Origin: Bovifimicola sp964595785
Lineage (GTDB): Bacteria > Bacillota > Clostridia > Lachnospirales > Lachnospiraceae
Reading direction: 5' to 3'
DNA: 18,630 nucleotides
NCBI GenBank assembly: GCA_964595785.1
Contig: CAZQRO010000039.1
Span: 1 to 18,630 of the forward strand
Shown here piece by piece: positions 6,104 through 13,746 of the stretch. How positions within the stretch are numbered: position 1 is the stretch's first letter; every line of letters starts with the position of its first letter. The translations under genes and the position numbers were made by a program. The notes beneath the pieces are model-generated. The model had not been told where the DNA came from and ran no database searches. It saw only the letters and a list, made by a program, of their open reading frames with translations.

Positions 6104-7976
6104 TGCTGTCCTCTTTTCGTCTGTTCTCGAAATATACAAATCTGTCTATGGCATCTAGAATATTGGCAAAATTCTCCTTCGGTGCCACATCAATATATTT
6201 CTTAAGAATTTCTGTCTCTGCATCATTTCTGTATCTTCCATAGAAAATATCATACAGATTATGGCCCCTGACAAATATTCTTATATTCTCCATATTGTTT
6301 TTTAAATCCTGTTTATTGGCTATTCGTACATTCTTAATTCTGCACATTCTCTTCATACTCGGAAGCTTGTAGAGATAACCTCTATACTTCTGCCAAAGAA
6401 TATTATAAAAGTCTTCTTCACTTTTTACAACACCAATTTCTGCCATTACCTTAGGGTCTAAGAAATAATTTTCAAAAGAATAGTATCTTAGAACCAAAAC
6501 ATTTCTCGGTGTAACCCTTGGCAGATTCTCTACATCTTCCTTCTCACGCTGTGCATAGTAACTGCATAACTGCTTAACTAAATATTTAGGATTCTTGCCA
6601 TCACTGTCTCTTATCATAAGAAACTGGTCTTTTAAATATAACTTATTTATATATTTAAGATTGGCATAAGTCTTAATATTGGTACAACTATTTGTGGGAA
6701 TTATGGAGATTCTCTGAAGCATACCCTCCTCATCATATATTTCTGAATAATATTTCTGAAGCAATAGTGGAAGACGGTTGCTGTCCTGTTTTCCTTCTAC
6801 AATAAACACAAAACTTACATTCATAAGGTCGTTAGCCGTATATCCTAAATCATCTAAGATATCATCAATATCCGCATTTTCATTAACCGTGGTATAGAAT
6901 TCTTCATCTAATACTACCTGTTTAATCTGTCTGCTTGAGAAATTGAATAGCATATTTGGTGAGTGCGTGGAAAATATTACCTGGTTTTTCTTAGATAATC
7001 TGTATAAAATTTCACTTGCCGATTTCTGAAGCTGTGGGTGCAGATAACTTTCCGGGTCCTCAATCATTACGATATTAGGTACTTTACTCTGTTCTTCAAT
7101 ATAGGCCTCTATAAGTGACAGCAGGTATATGCTCTTAGTTCCGGCACTCATTGTCCCGATATTATTATCCGTTCCTCTGTCTTTATTTCCAAGTACTGCT
7201 TCCACCTTAAAAAATTTCTCAAAATCACAAGTTGCCACATACTTCACATACTGGGAATTAGAACCATTCTTCGAGAAATATTTATTAACCTGTTCTGCAA
7301 ATTTATCAAGATTCTGATTAAAAAGTTTATATTCTAACAACTTAGTGGTTTCAAAAATACTTAAATCATCCGTGAATTTCTGTTTGATTTTGCCAATACA
7401 TTCAAAACATCTGGTGCATTTTTTACTCTTATCAAACATACACATATCGTCTATTATTTCTGCAAGTTCCTTATTGCCCTGAAGTCTTAATAAATCATCC
7501 TGATATTCTTTGATATTTCTCTCATTATCAATAAAATACACTTTTGGAAATACTGATTTAATATACGGATTGTTCTTTTTAAATCCATCAGAATATTTCT
7601 CATGATACTCCTTATTCATTATATATGTAAATTTAAGTTTTCCCTCCTGATATGATGGAAGTTTATTGCAGAAATCCTTAAACCATATTTCATATTTTTT
7701 GTATTTTGATACAACTCCTCTTTCGTGAAGAAGCGCTAAATCCTCCTCATCAATGTCAAGTGTAATACCAATCTCAATATTTTTGCCACTTTCATTGAAA
7801 TCCTGATTTTTGATTTCATATAAATTCGCAACTGCACGAATGGAATCTAATACCACAGTCTTACCTGTACTGTTCTTTCCCACAAGAATGAATGCATTAT
7901 CAATATCCTCAATAACTAAATGTCTTACTGATTTAAAATTATCAATAGTCATCGCACTGATTTTCACTAATGTCAC
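6081..7976 (-). CDS. OLD-like AAA/ABC ATPase with C-terminal TOPRIM (DUF4435-like) nuclease domain
   Basis: The 631-residue protein has the layout of OLD-family ATP-dependent nucleases. Walker A GKNSTGKT is at 33-40, an ABC-like signature in TMSAGTKS (275-282), Walker B in NIVMIEDPES (301-310), and the His switch STHSP (336-340). The TOPRIM-like domain shows FIVEGKQD (E394) and MIRDSDG (D457, D459), then YYSFENYFLDP (498-508), as in TOPRIM/DUF4435 proteins. A cysteine cluster C-x7-C-x2-C-x2-C (179-193) lies in the arm inserted into the ATPase and may bind zinc or an Fe-S cluster. OLD proteins act in DNA processing and phage defence. No UvrD-type helicase is adjacent, so it is not a Gabija pair. 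The start is GTG 7974-7976 behind AGGGA; a second GTG at 7965-7967 is also possible. Confidence 0.85.
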   Translation of the reverse strand: MTLVKISAMTIDNFKSVRHLVIEDIDNAFILVGKNSTGKTVVLDSIRAVANLYEIKNQDFNESGKNIEIGITLDIDEEDLALLHERGVVSKYKKYEIWFKDFCNKLPSYQEGKLKFTYIMNKEYHEKYSDGFKKNNPYIKSVFPKVYFIDNERNIKEYQDDLLRLQGNKELAEIIDDMCMFDKSKKCTRCFECIGKIKQKFTDDLSIFETTKLLEYKLFNQNLDKFAEQVNKYFSKNGSNSQYVKYVATCDFEKFFKVEAVLGNKDRGTDNNIGTMSAGTKSIYLLSLIEAYIEEQSKVPNIVMIEDPESYLHPQLQKSASEILYRLSKKNQVIFSTHSPNMLFNFSSRQIKQVVLDEEFYTTVNENADIDDILDDLGYTANDLMNVSFVFIVEGKQDSNRLPLLLQKYYSEIYDEEGMLQRISIIPTNSCTNIKTYANLKYINKLYLKDQFLMIRDSDGKNPKYLVKQLCSYYAQREKEDVENLPRVTPRNVLVLRYYSFENYFLDPKVMAEIGVVKSEEDFYNILWQKYRGYLYKLPSMKRMCRIKNVRIANKQDLKNNMENIRIFVRGHNLYDIFYGRYRNDAETEILKKYIDVAPKENFANILDAIDRFVYFENRRKEDSNDGAGER

Positions 7977-8078
7977 GCCCTTTCCCTGATGTTTGTTGCC
8001 AACTTCAAAAACTTAAAAGTTTTCTAAGTTTCAAGACTGGCTCTGAACTTCTAATGCCTGTTTGCTATCTGCCAAATT

Positions 8079-8099
8079 AAAAAAATCCGAAAAGATTTT
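8079..8099 (-). terminator. Intrinsic terminator after the flavin reductase gene
   Basis: AAAATC (8082-8087) pairs with GATTTT (8094-8099) across a 6-nt loop, and the minus transcript then runs into seven U residues (8079-8085). It lies 20 nt past the stop codon. The rest of the gap towards the OLD-like gene has a second palindrome, AAACTTA/TAAGTTT (8009-8015, 8025-8031), and no obvious promoter. Confidence 0.7.
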
Positions 8100-8118
8100 C
8101 AAAGCCGGCTCTTAACAT

Positions 8119-8685
8119 TTATGATTTCTTTGCTACTGAATAACCAAATTTGCCTAATTTGCTGCCTAATTCAAAATATTCTCCGTGAGAATATGAGACA
8201 AGACCTGCACTGTTTAAATTAAATTTACCTGTTTTATCCATATATTTATCATCAATATTCACGGACACTACTTCTGCTATAAACATATGATGACTTCCAA
8301 GTTCTTTAATCTCTGTAACTCTGCACTCAATGTTTACCGGACTTTCCTCTATTCCAGGTGCTTTTACCATATGTGACTCTGCTTCATGCAGTTTCATATT
8401 TCTGAATTTATCTACATCTCTTCCTGATTTTACACCACAATAATCTGTTGCATACACTAAATCTTTTGTAACAAGATTTACTACAAATTCTCCTGTTTCC
8501 TTAATAATATCATAGGAATATCTCTCTGGCCGTACCGAAATGGACAACATCGCCGGATTAGTACAAATAGTTCCTGCCCATGCTACTGTAATAATATTAG
8601 GACGTTCATTTTCACGTTTACAACTCACCATAACTGCCGGTACAGGATATAGCATATTTCCCGGTTTCCAATTCTGTTTCGCCAC
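8119..8685 (-). CDS. Flavin reductase family protein (FMN-binding split barrel)
   Basis: This is a small cytoplasmic flavoprotein of the flavin reductase-like FMN-binding type. Recognisable parts are LYPVPAVMVSC near the N-terminus, NIITVAWAGTICTNPAMLSI, the ISVRPERYSYDII block, and EFVVNLVT, which line the FMN site in this family. The substrate is unknown. The start chosen is GTG 8683-8685, six bases after a perfect AAAGGAGGT. A longer frame beginning at 8733 would overlap the upstream gene and lacks such a site. The product is 188 residues, normal for the family. It lies 19 nt after the pyrophosphatase gene, so both are probably on one transcript ending at the 8079-8099 terminator. Confidence 0.88.
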   Translation of the reverse strand: MAKQNWKPGNMLYPVPAVMVSCKRENERPNIITVAWAGTICTNPAMLSISVRPERYSYDIIKETGEFVVNLVTKDLVYATDYCGVKSGRDVDKFRNMKLHEAESHMVKAPGIEESPVNIECRVTEIKELGSHHMFIAEVVSVNIDDKYMDKTGKFNLNSAGLVSYSHGEYFELGSKLGKFGYSVAKKS

Positions 8686-8704
8686 AATCTGACCTCCTTT
8701 GGTT

Positions 8705-10360
8705 TTATACGCTTCCTCCATTAATGCTTTCAATCAAGGCAGGTATAAACTGCTTCTTTCTCGATACTACCCCATTAAGTATTACCGAATTATTCTCAAT
8801 TTTGACATTAAATGCTTCTTCAATCAATGAATCCGCACCATTTCCAACAAAAATAACTTCCGTAGATTCCGTAATTATATTAGTAAACATAAAGTAAATA
8901 ATATTTAATCCATGTTCCTTATATGCCTTATCAAGATATGTGGTAAGTTTCTCCTTTATGTCTGCTAATTCCTGTGCATTAAGGGAGTTAATCTGCCCCA
9001 CACCAATATTCATTTCACCAATTACAAATTTCTTGAAATCCTGATAAAAAATTTCTTCCGGTGATTTATTCTTTAGATTACTTCCAGCCATAAACATTTC
9101 CGTTGAGAATTTCTCTATGTCTATTTCTGCAGTTTTAGAAAGATTTTCTGCTGCTGCTTTATCCACTATCGTACATGTAGGTGAACGGAACATTAATGTA
9201 TCTGAAAGTATGGCAGCACATAATAAACCTGCTATATTCTTAGGAACTTCTATACAAGCTTCTGTAAATAACTGATATATAATTGTAGCCGTACATCCCA
9301 ATGGCTGATTTCTGAAATATACAGGTGACATAGTCTCTAAAGAACCAATTCTATGATGGTCAATAATCTCTAAAATCTCTGCATTTTCAAGTCCGTCTAC
9401 CGCCTGGCTTTTTTCATTATGGTCTACTAATATAATCTTTTTCTTATCTGCATTCAACAGATTTCGTCTGGAAATCATACCTACATAATGACCCTTTTTA
9501 TCCTCAATAGGAAAATCCCTATATCTCTTTTTACCCATGATACTCTTAATATCTTCAGTAAAATCATCTGTCCTGAAAGTAATAAGATTCTGTCTGCTCA
9601 TAAAATAACTAATCGGCATACTCTGATTAATAAGTCGTGCGACCGTATATGTGTCATGCGGTGAACTGATTACAGTGCAGTCATGCTCCTCTGCCATCTT
9701 TCTTATGGTCACTGATACATTTGCTCCCTCACATACAACGATACAGCCTGCATTCATCTCAATGGCGCATAGCTGGGACTCATATCTGTTACCAAGTATT
9801 ACTAAGTCCCCCTCTTCAATGTAGTTCTCCATAAGGTCAGGATTTGCTGCTGCAATTAACACTTTTCCCTTAGTATAATATGCTTCAACATTTCCACATA
9901 TCATTAAACCATCTACCGTATCTACAATGTTACTGTATGCCGTATGCGCTGTTGAAAGAATCTTGCTGTCTCTCACATCCATATATGCCTCTGCAATATC
10001 TTCAGTAGTAATAACGCCTTCAAGCCTTTCATGCTTAGTAATAGGCAGCGTTACGACATTAAGTTCTTTCATAAGGTTCCATGCTCTTTTAAGAGAAATC
10101 CCACGGCTTACACCTTCTGTTTCCCTAATCTCAATATCCTTAACCTGTGTTCCGATGTCATTAACATATCCCGGAATTTCAACTCCGAAATAATTAAGTA
10201 CAAACTGTGTCTCCTCATTAATCTGTCCTGCACGCTTTGCCACATACTGTTTAGTATCTATCTGATTCTTAAGATAGGTATATGCTATTGCTGAACAAAT
10301 TGAATCTGTATCCGGGTTTTTATGTCCGATAACATATATCTTATTATTTCTCATTGCCAT
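8705..10360 (-). CDS. Manganese-dependent (family II) inorganic pyrophosphatase with CBS and DRTGG domains
   Basis: This enzyme hydrolyses pyrophosphate to phosphate and so drives biosynthetic reactions forward. The DHH-family catalytic half shows GHKNPDTDS (12-20), VDHNE (312-316), IDHHR (333-337) and ILSDTLMF (384-391), which hold the metal ligands. The C-terminal substrate motif SRKKQ is at 533-537. The catalytic motifs are split by about 250 residues holding two CBS-like segments and a DRTGG-type domain, the layout of adenine-nucleotide-regulated CBS-pyrophosphatases (AMP/ADP inhibit, ATP or diadenosine polyphosphates activate in studied members). The start is taken as ATG 10358-10360 (551 residues); a longer TTG-started frame to 10426 adds 22 residues unlike the family. 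The only Shine-Dalgarno-like site, AAAGG, is rather far away (13 nt). Confidence 0.93.
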   Translation of the reverse strand: MAMRNNKIYVIGHKNPDTDSICSAIAYTYLKNQIDTKQYVAKRAGQINEETQFVLNYFGVEIPGYVNDIGTQVKDIEIRETEGVSRGISLKRAWNLMKELNVVTLPITKHERLEGVITTEDIAEAYMDVRDSKILSTAHTAYSNIVDTVDGLMICGNVEAYYTKGKVLIAAANPDLMENYIEEGDLVILGNRYESQLCAIEMNAGCIVVCEGANVSVTIRKMAEEHDCTVISSPHDTYTVARLINQSMPISYFMSRQNLITFRTDDFTEDIKSIMGKKRYRDFPIEDKKGHYVGMISRRNLLNADKKKIILVDHNEKSQAVDGLENAEILEIIDHHRIGSLETMSPVYFRNQPLGCTATIIYQLFTEACIEVPKNIAGLLCAAILSDTLMFRSPTCTIVDKAAAENLSKTAEIDIEKFSTEMFMAGSNLKNKSPEEIFYQDFKKFVIGEMNIGVGQINSLNAQELADIKEKLTTYLDKAYKEHGLNIIYFMFTNIITESTEVIFVGNGADSLIEEAFNVKIENNSVILNGVVSRKKQFIPALIESINGGSV

Positions 10361-10451
10361 ATTAATAATCACGCCTTTCTTATAGACTGCAAACGTTTTG
10401 CCACAGACATAATATTTATAATGCAAAATAAACTCACTAAAATTACTCTTG

Positions 10452-10664
10452 TTATGAAGCCGGTTTCATAGAGGTTTCAACATTAACATCCCCATTATTG
10501 TTTTTTGATAAAGTCCCTGACGAACAGCTTGATAAATTCCTTCCAAGTCCAAAAATAACTGCCAGCATTATTATTGTATACACTAATATAACAGCCATCC
10601 ACGTAACCGCCGGTTTGTTAAACTGCATCCATTTCTTAATTCTGCCTTTATTCCTCTTTGCCAT
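10452..10664 (-). CDS. Small single-pass membrane protein, unknown function
   Basis: This 70-residue product has a strongly basic start (MAKRNKGRIKKWMQ), one clear membrane helix at about 20-42, and a polar Ser/Asn-rich tail with one cysteine that is probably outside the cell. It sits between the pyrophosphatase and a larger membrane protein on the same strand, 60 nt from the latter. AGGAAAGG lies about 14 nt before the ATG, further than usual. I do not recognise a family. The helix and charge pattern support a real gene; the overlapping plus-strand frame does not look like a protein. Confidence 0.6.
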   Translation of the reverse strand: MAKRNKGRIKKWMQFNKPAVTWMAVILVYTIIMLAVIFGLGRNLSSCSSGTLSKNNNGDVNVETSMKPAS

Positions 10665-10724
10665 CTTTGTTATTCTTACCTTTCCTGTAATATTTCATTC
10701 CGCCTGAATATTTGTAATGTTATT

Positions 10725-11231
10725 CTATTTTTTGCGTTTTTTACCGGTTGAAGCACGTTTTGCTGCAGCATTTTTCTTCTCTTCCCTTTTCTTCTGACCT
10801 TTAACCAGTTTATTAAGACCCAAAGGCTGCCTCTTACTTTTCTTACGCCTCAGAAACAAATGTCCCGTAAATTCGCCAAACAGTCCAAGTACAAAGTACA
10901 TTAATGCAAATATTACATAATGATAGTCTCTAAGAAAAATCACAACTGTAGGAATAAAAAAGATTGCAATTGCGGATGGTACCAAAATGCTAAAATCATG
11001 CTTTCTAGAATGAAGAAAACATGCCATGAATGCAAATATTGTATTAACATTAATCAACAGCATAGGAAATAATACTTTTCCCCAATCTCCCATAAATAGT
11101 ATAACAAATGGAATAACATAAAAGAAAATCGTTGCCAGTCCCAATATAATATACAATTTTTTAATACTCTGCATATACTCTTTCTTATCTTTATCACTCA
11201 GATTTGTATAATCTGTCAAAATCTTTCCCAT
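10725..11231 (-). CDS. Four-helix membrane protein with lysine-rich tail, unknown function
   Basis: The product has 168 residues. Four likely membrane segments lie at about 25-47, 51-72, 80-100 and 104-127. A strongly basic tail of about 40 residues (RRKKSKRQ..., GKKRKK end) follows and should be cytoplasmic. The ATG at 11229-11231 has a good site, GGAGGA, five bases upstream. It is the first gene of the minus-strand run leading to the pyrophosphatase, and is driven by a promoter at 11325-11353. I do not recognise the family; the basic tail could bind nucleic acid or phospholipid, but nothing shows which. Confidence 0.75.
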   Translation of the reverse strand: MGKILTDYTNLSDKDKKEYMQSIKKLYIILGLATIFFYVIPFVILFMGDWGKVLFPMLLINVNTIFAFMACFLHSRKHDFSILVPSAIAIFFIPTVVIFLRDYHYVIFALMYFVLGLFGEFTGHLFLRRKKSKRQPLGLNKLVKGQKKREEKKNAAAKRASTGKKRKK

Positions 11232-11324
11232 AAATTCCTCCGTATCACCACATCACTGCTTTATAGACAGAATCTTTATACGAAAATTCTGTATGTATAT
11301 ATCTATCTTACTATATAATTTTCT

Positions 11325-11353
11325 ATTTTATCTTAAATTACCCTATATAACAA
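11325..11353 (-). promoter_or_regulatory. Promoter of the minus-strand membrane protein gene
   Basis: TTGTTA (11348-11353), a 17-nt spacer and TAAAAT (11325-11330) on the minus strand. The leader of about 85 nt contains the pair ACAGAAT/ATTCTGT. The whole 11232-11540 gap is the divergent control region and holds no long gene. Confidence 0.5.
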
Positions 11354-11374
11354 GTAAAAAAACACTAAACTTCG

Positions 11375-11403
11375 TGACTTTTTTCGATAAAATATAGTAT
11401 AAT
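11375..11403 (+). promoter_or_regulatory. Promoter of the moxR operon
   Basis: TATAAT (11398-11403) lies 17 nt after TGACTT (11375-11380), a fair -35. It is back to back with the minus-strand promoter, with about 20 bp between their -35 elements, so one regulator could affect both. The leader is about 130 nt and includes a TCAGAG/CTCTGA pairing. Confidence 0.6.
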
Positions 11404-11499
11404 ATTGTTAATCGTTCAGAGACTGGTGAATCTGATAAAACATACTCTGAATATCTGCTAATATTTATATTATTGTAGTTACTAATAATCAGGAAAGGG

Positions 11500-11550
11500 A
11501 TGCATATCACGGAATCTTGTGAATTGCAGAAGGTACTTTTATGGAATTAA
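11500..11550 (+). CDS. Possible 16-codon upstream reading frame before moxR
   Basis: ATG at 11500 follows AGGAAAGGG and opens a 16-codon frame (MHITESCELQKVLLWN). Its TAA (11548-11550) lies just inside the moxR coding sequence, in another frame. This arrangement could couple moxR translation to the small frame. The ribosome site is stronger than the one directly before moxR (AGAAGG). It could equally be chance. Confidence 0.25.
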   Translation: MHITESCELQKVLLWN

Positions 11551-12506
11551 AAGACATACAGACAATCAGTTCTAGAATTAAAGAAAATGTTAATAAAGTC
11601 ATCATTGGCAAGTCGGAAACCATCGATTACATAATTACAGCTATCATTGCCGGAGGGCATGTATTATTAGAAGATACCCCGGGTACAGGCAAGACGATGC
11701 TTGCAAAATCACTTGCAAAATCTATTGACGGAACTTTTAACAGAATACAATTTACCCCTGATTTACTGCCGTCAGATGTAACAGGGCTTAATATTTTCAA
11801 TCAGGAAAACCATTCCTTTGAATTTGTAAGCGGACCTGTATTTACAAATATTCTTCTTGCAGACGAAGTTAATCGTGCCACACCAAGAACACAGTCAAGT
11901 CTGTTAGAGTGTATGGAAGAAAAGCAGGTAACGGTTGATGGTCAGACCAGACTTCTTGACAAACCTTTTTTAGTTATTGCTACTGAAAATCCAATTGAAA
12001 CTGCCGGAACATTTACTCTTCCCGAAGCTCAGTTAGACCGTTTTATGATGCAGTTATCTATGGGCTTTCCAACCCCTGCCGAAGAATTAGATATTATGGA
12101 CAGATTTATTAGTGCCAATCCGATTGATAACATTTCTCCGGTATGTTCTAAAGATGACATCTATATTATGGGTATAACTGCTGCCCATGTTTATGTGGAT
12201 AAATCAGTTCGTAAATATATTGTAGACATTATTAATGCCACCAGAAATAATACCTCTGTTTCATCAGGTGTCAGCCCTCGTGGTACTTTGGCACTTCTTA
12301 AATCATCACAGGTATACGCAGCTATTAAAGGCAGGGATTATGTCACACCTGAAGACATTAAGGCTTTAGCCGTTCCGGTACTTGCACACAGAATTATTTC
12401 TTATACAAATATTGCAAAGAATTCCAACAAGGCTTCTATTATTACCGGAATTCTTGATTCAGTTCCCGTGCCAACAGAGAACTTTCAAAATACTGCCACA
12501 TTTTAA
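11541..12506 (+). CDS. MoxR-family AAA+ ATPase
   Basis: MoxR ATPases are chaperone-like machines, often encoded with DUF58 and membrane proteins and thought to help assemble or activate them. Walker A is in DTPGTGKT (45-52), Walker B in ILLADE (104-109) followed by VNRATPRTQSS, sensor 1 in ATENP (147-151), and LPEAQLDRF (160-168) is typical of the family. The 321-residue length is normal. The ATG at 11541 has AGAAGG seven bases upstream. It is the first gene of a three-gene operon (moxR, DUF58, DUF4129-type). The role of such operons in Clostridia is not well established; cell-envelope integrity or surface proteolysis are common suggestions. Confidence 0.95.
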   Translation: MELKDIQTISSRIKENVNKVIIGKSETIDYIITAIIAGGHVLLEDTPGTGKTMLAKSLAKSIDGTFNRIQFTPDLLPSDVTGLNIFNQENHSFEFVSGPVFTNILLADEVNRATPRTQSSLLECMEEKQVTVDGQTRLLDKPFLVIATENPIETAGTFTLPEAQLDRFMMQLSMGFPTPAEELDIMDRFISANPIDNISPVCSKDDIYIMGITAAHVYVDKSVRKYIVDIINATRNNTSVSSGVSPRGTLALLKSSQVYAAIKGRDYVTPEDIKALAVPVLAHRIISYTNIAKNSNKASIITGILDSVPVPTENFQNTATF

Positions 12507-12548
12507 TAATTAAGACAGCCAAAATATCACAGCCAGCCTTAATTTAAT

Positions 12549-13730
12549 ATGAATTTAATTTATTACATACTTAATTCAGGCTTTTATACTAACATACAAG
12601 GAAGGTATATCGAATATATGATATTAATTATTGCATTTGTATGTGCATTGCTCCTTATGGGGCTGCAGCGTTATATCTACTCAAAATACTGGAATAATAA
12701 TCTTGATGTGAAGATAAGTTACAAAACCGTAGACTGCATTGCCGGTGAAGAAAATGAGCTTAAGGAAGTCATTACTAACAACAAACGTCTGCCGCTTCCA
12801 ATGCTTCATGTCAAATTTGACACTCCAAAGAGTTTTGTTTTTGAAAATGAAGATAATTCTTCAATTTCTGATAATTATTACAGAGATGATGTATTTACTG
12901 TTATGGGACACCAGTCAGTTACCAGAACGCTTAAATTCACCTGCACCAAACGTGGCTGCTACTATATGCATGATACAAATATTACATCAAGCGATTTATT
13001 TCTAAGGCTTACTCTTACAGACCGAAGAAGTAATTCTGCCATAATACATGTTTTTCCAAAGAAAACAGACCTGACATTTTTCAATATACCATTTAAGACT
13101 ATTACCGGTAATTTTGTCACACAACAGACTCTGGTAGAAGACCCTTTTGAATTCAAGGGAATTCGTGAATATCAGCCTTACGATGGCATGAAGAAGATTA
13201 ATTACAAGAGTTCTGCAAGGCATAGTTCTCTTCAGGTCAATACTTTTTTCATGACTTCCTCACAGGAAGTTCAGGTTATCCTAAATTTAGATGCTCAGAC
13301 CTACGCAAGAGACGACAGACTTACAGAAGCAGTTATCAGCCTTGCCAGTTCAATTGCCGAAAGCTTCATTGGTGCAGGCATTTCAGTCGGACTAATAACG
13401 AATGGTGTGGACTCATTTACAAAGGAACAGATTATCCGTGAATCCGGTGGAGGAACAAATCATATGTTATCTATTGATACATCTCTTGCCAGAATTGATT
13501 CTCATGCAGATAATCTTGACTTCAATAATATTCTTACTAATTGTTTTACGCAAATCAATGAACAGACATATTATATTGTAATTTCAAATAACCGTAGTAC
13601 CGGAATTATTGATACCTATGAAAATGCCAAACTTCAGGGAGCTTCTTCTTTTTTTATTGTTCCCGAGTTAAAACACTTTACTGTAGATGAAACAATTTCG
13701 GATATGATTAAATGGGATATAGAATATTAG
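12549..13730 (+). CDS. DUF58 domain protein (MoxR-associated)
   Basis: The N-terminal part has one membrane helix (about 24-43). An immunoglobulin-like region follows, then the DUF58 core with its hallmark DPFEFKGIREYQPYDGMKKI (198-217) and the following NYKSSARHSS. After that comes a von Willebrand A-like stretch starting VQVILNLD. DUF58 proteins are regular partners of MoxR ATPases; the VWA-like fold suggests protein binding, possibly metal-dependent. The gene is 42 nt after moxR. The first ATG (12549) has no clear ribosome site. A second at 12618 follows AAGGAAGGT by 11 nt and would begin right at the membrane helix, so the true protein may be 370 rather than 393 residues. Confidence 0.92.
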   Translation: MNLIYYILNSGFYTNIQGRYIEYMILIIAFVCALLLMGLQRYIYSKYWNNNLDVKISYKTVDCIAGEENELKEVITNNKRLPLPMLHVKFDTPKSFVFENEDNSSISDNYYRDDVFTVMGHQSVTRTLKFTCTKRGCYYMHDTNITSSDLFLRLTLTDRRSNSAIIHVFPKKTDLTFFNIPFKTITGNFVTQQTLVEDPFEFKGIREYQPYDGMKKINYKSSARHSSLQVNTFFMTSSQEVQVILNLDAQTYARDDRLTEAVISLASSIAESFIGAGISVGLITNGVDSFTKEQIIRESGGGTNHMLSIDTSLARIDSHADNLDFNNILTNCFTQINEQTYYIVISNNRSTGIIDTYENAKLQGASSFFIVPELKHFTVDETISDMIKWDIEY

Positions 13731-13746
13731 GAAAGGAGTGACTTAT

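Noticed and set aside
6081..7976. Gabija or another known two-gene defence system
   Set aside because: The ATPase-TOPRIM protein fits the nuclease half, but no UvrD-like helicase or other defence partner is adjacent; neighbours are metabolic and cell-wall genes.
11410..11540. Riboswitch in the moxR leader
   Set aside because: A TCAGAG/CTCTGA pair is present, but none of the conserved cores of known riboswitch classes could be recognised.
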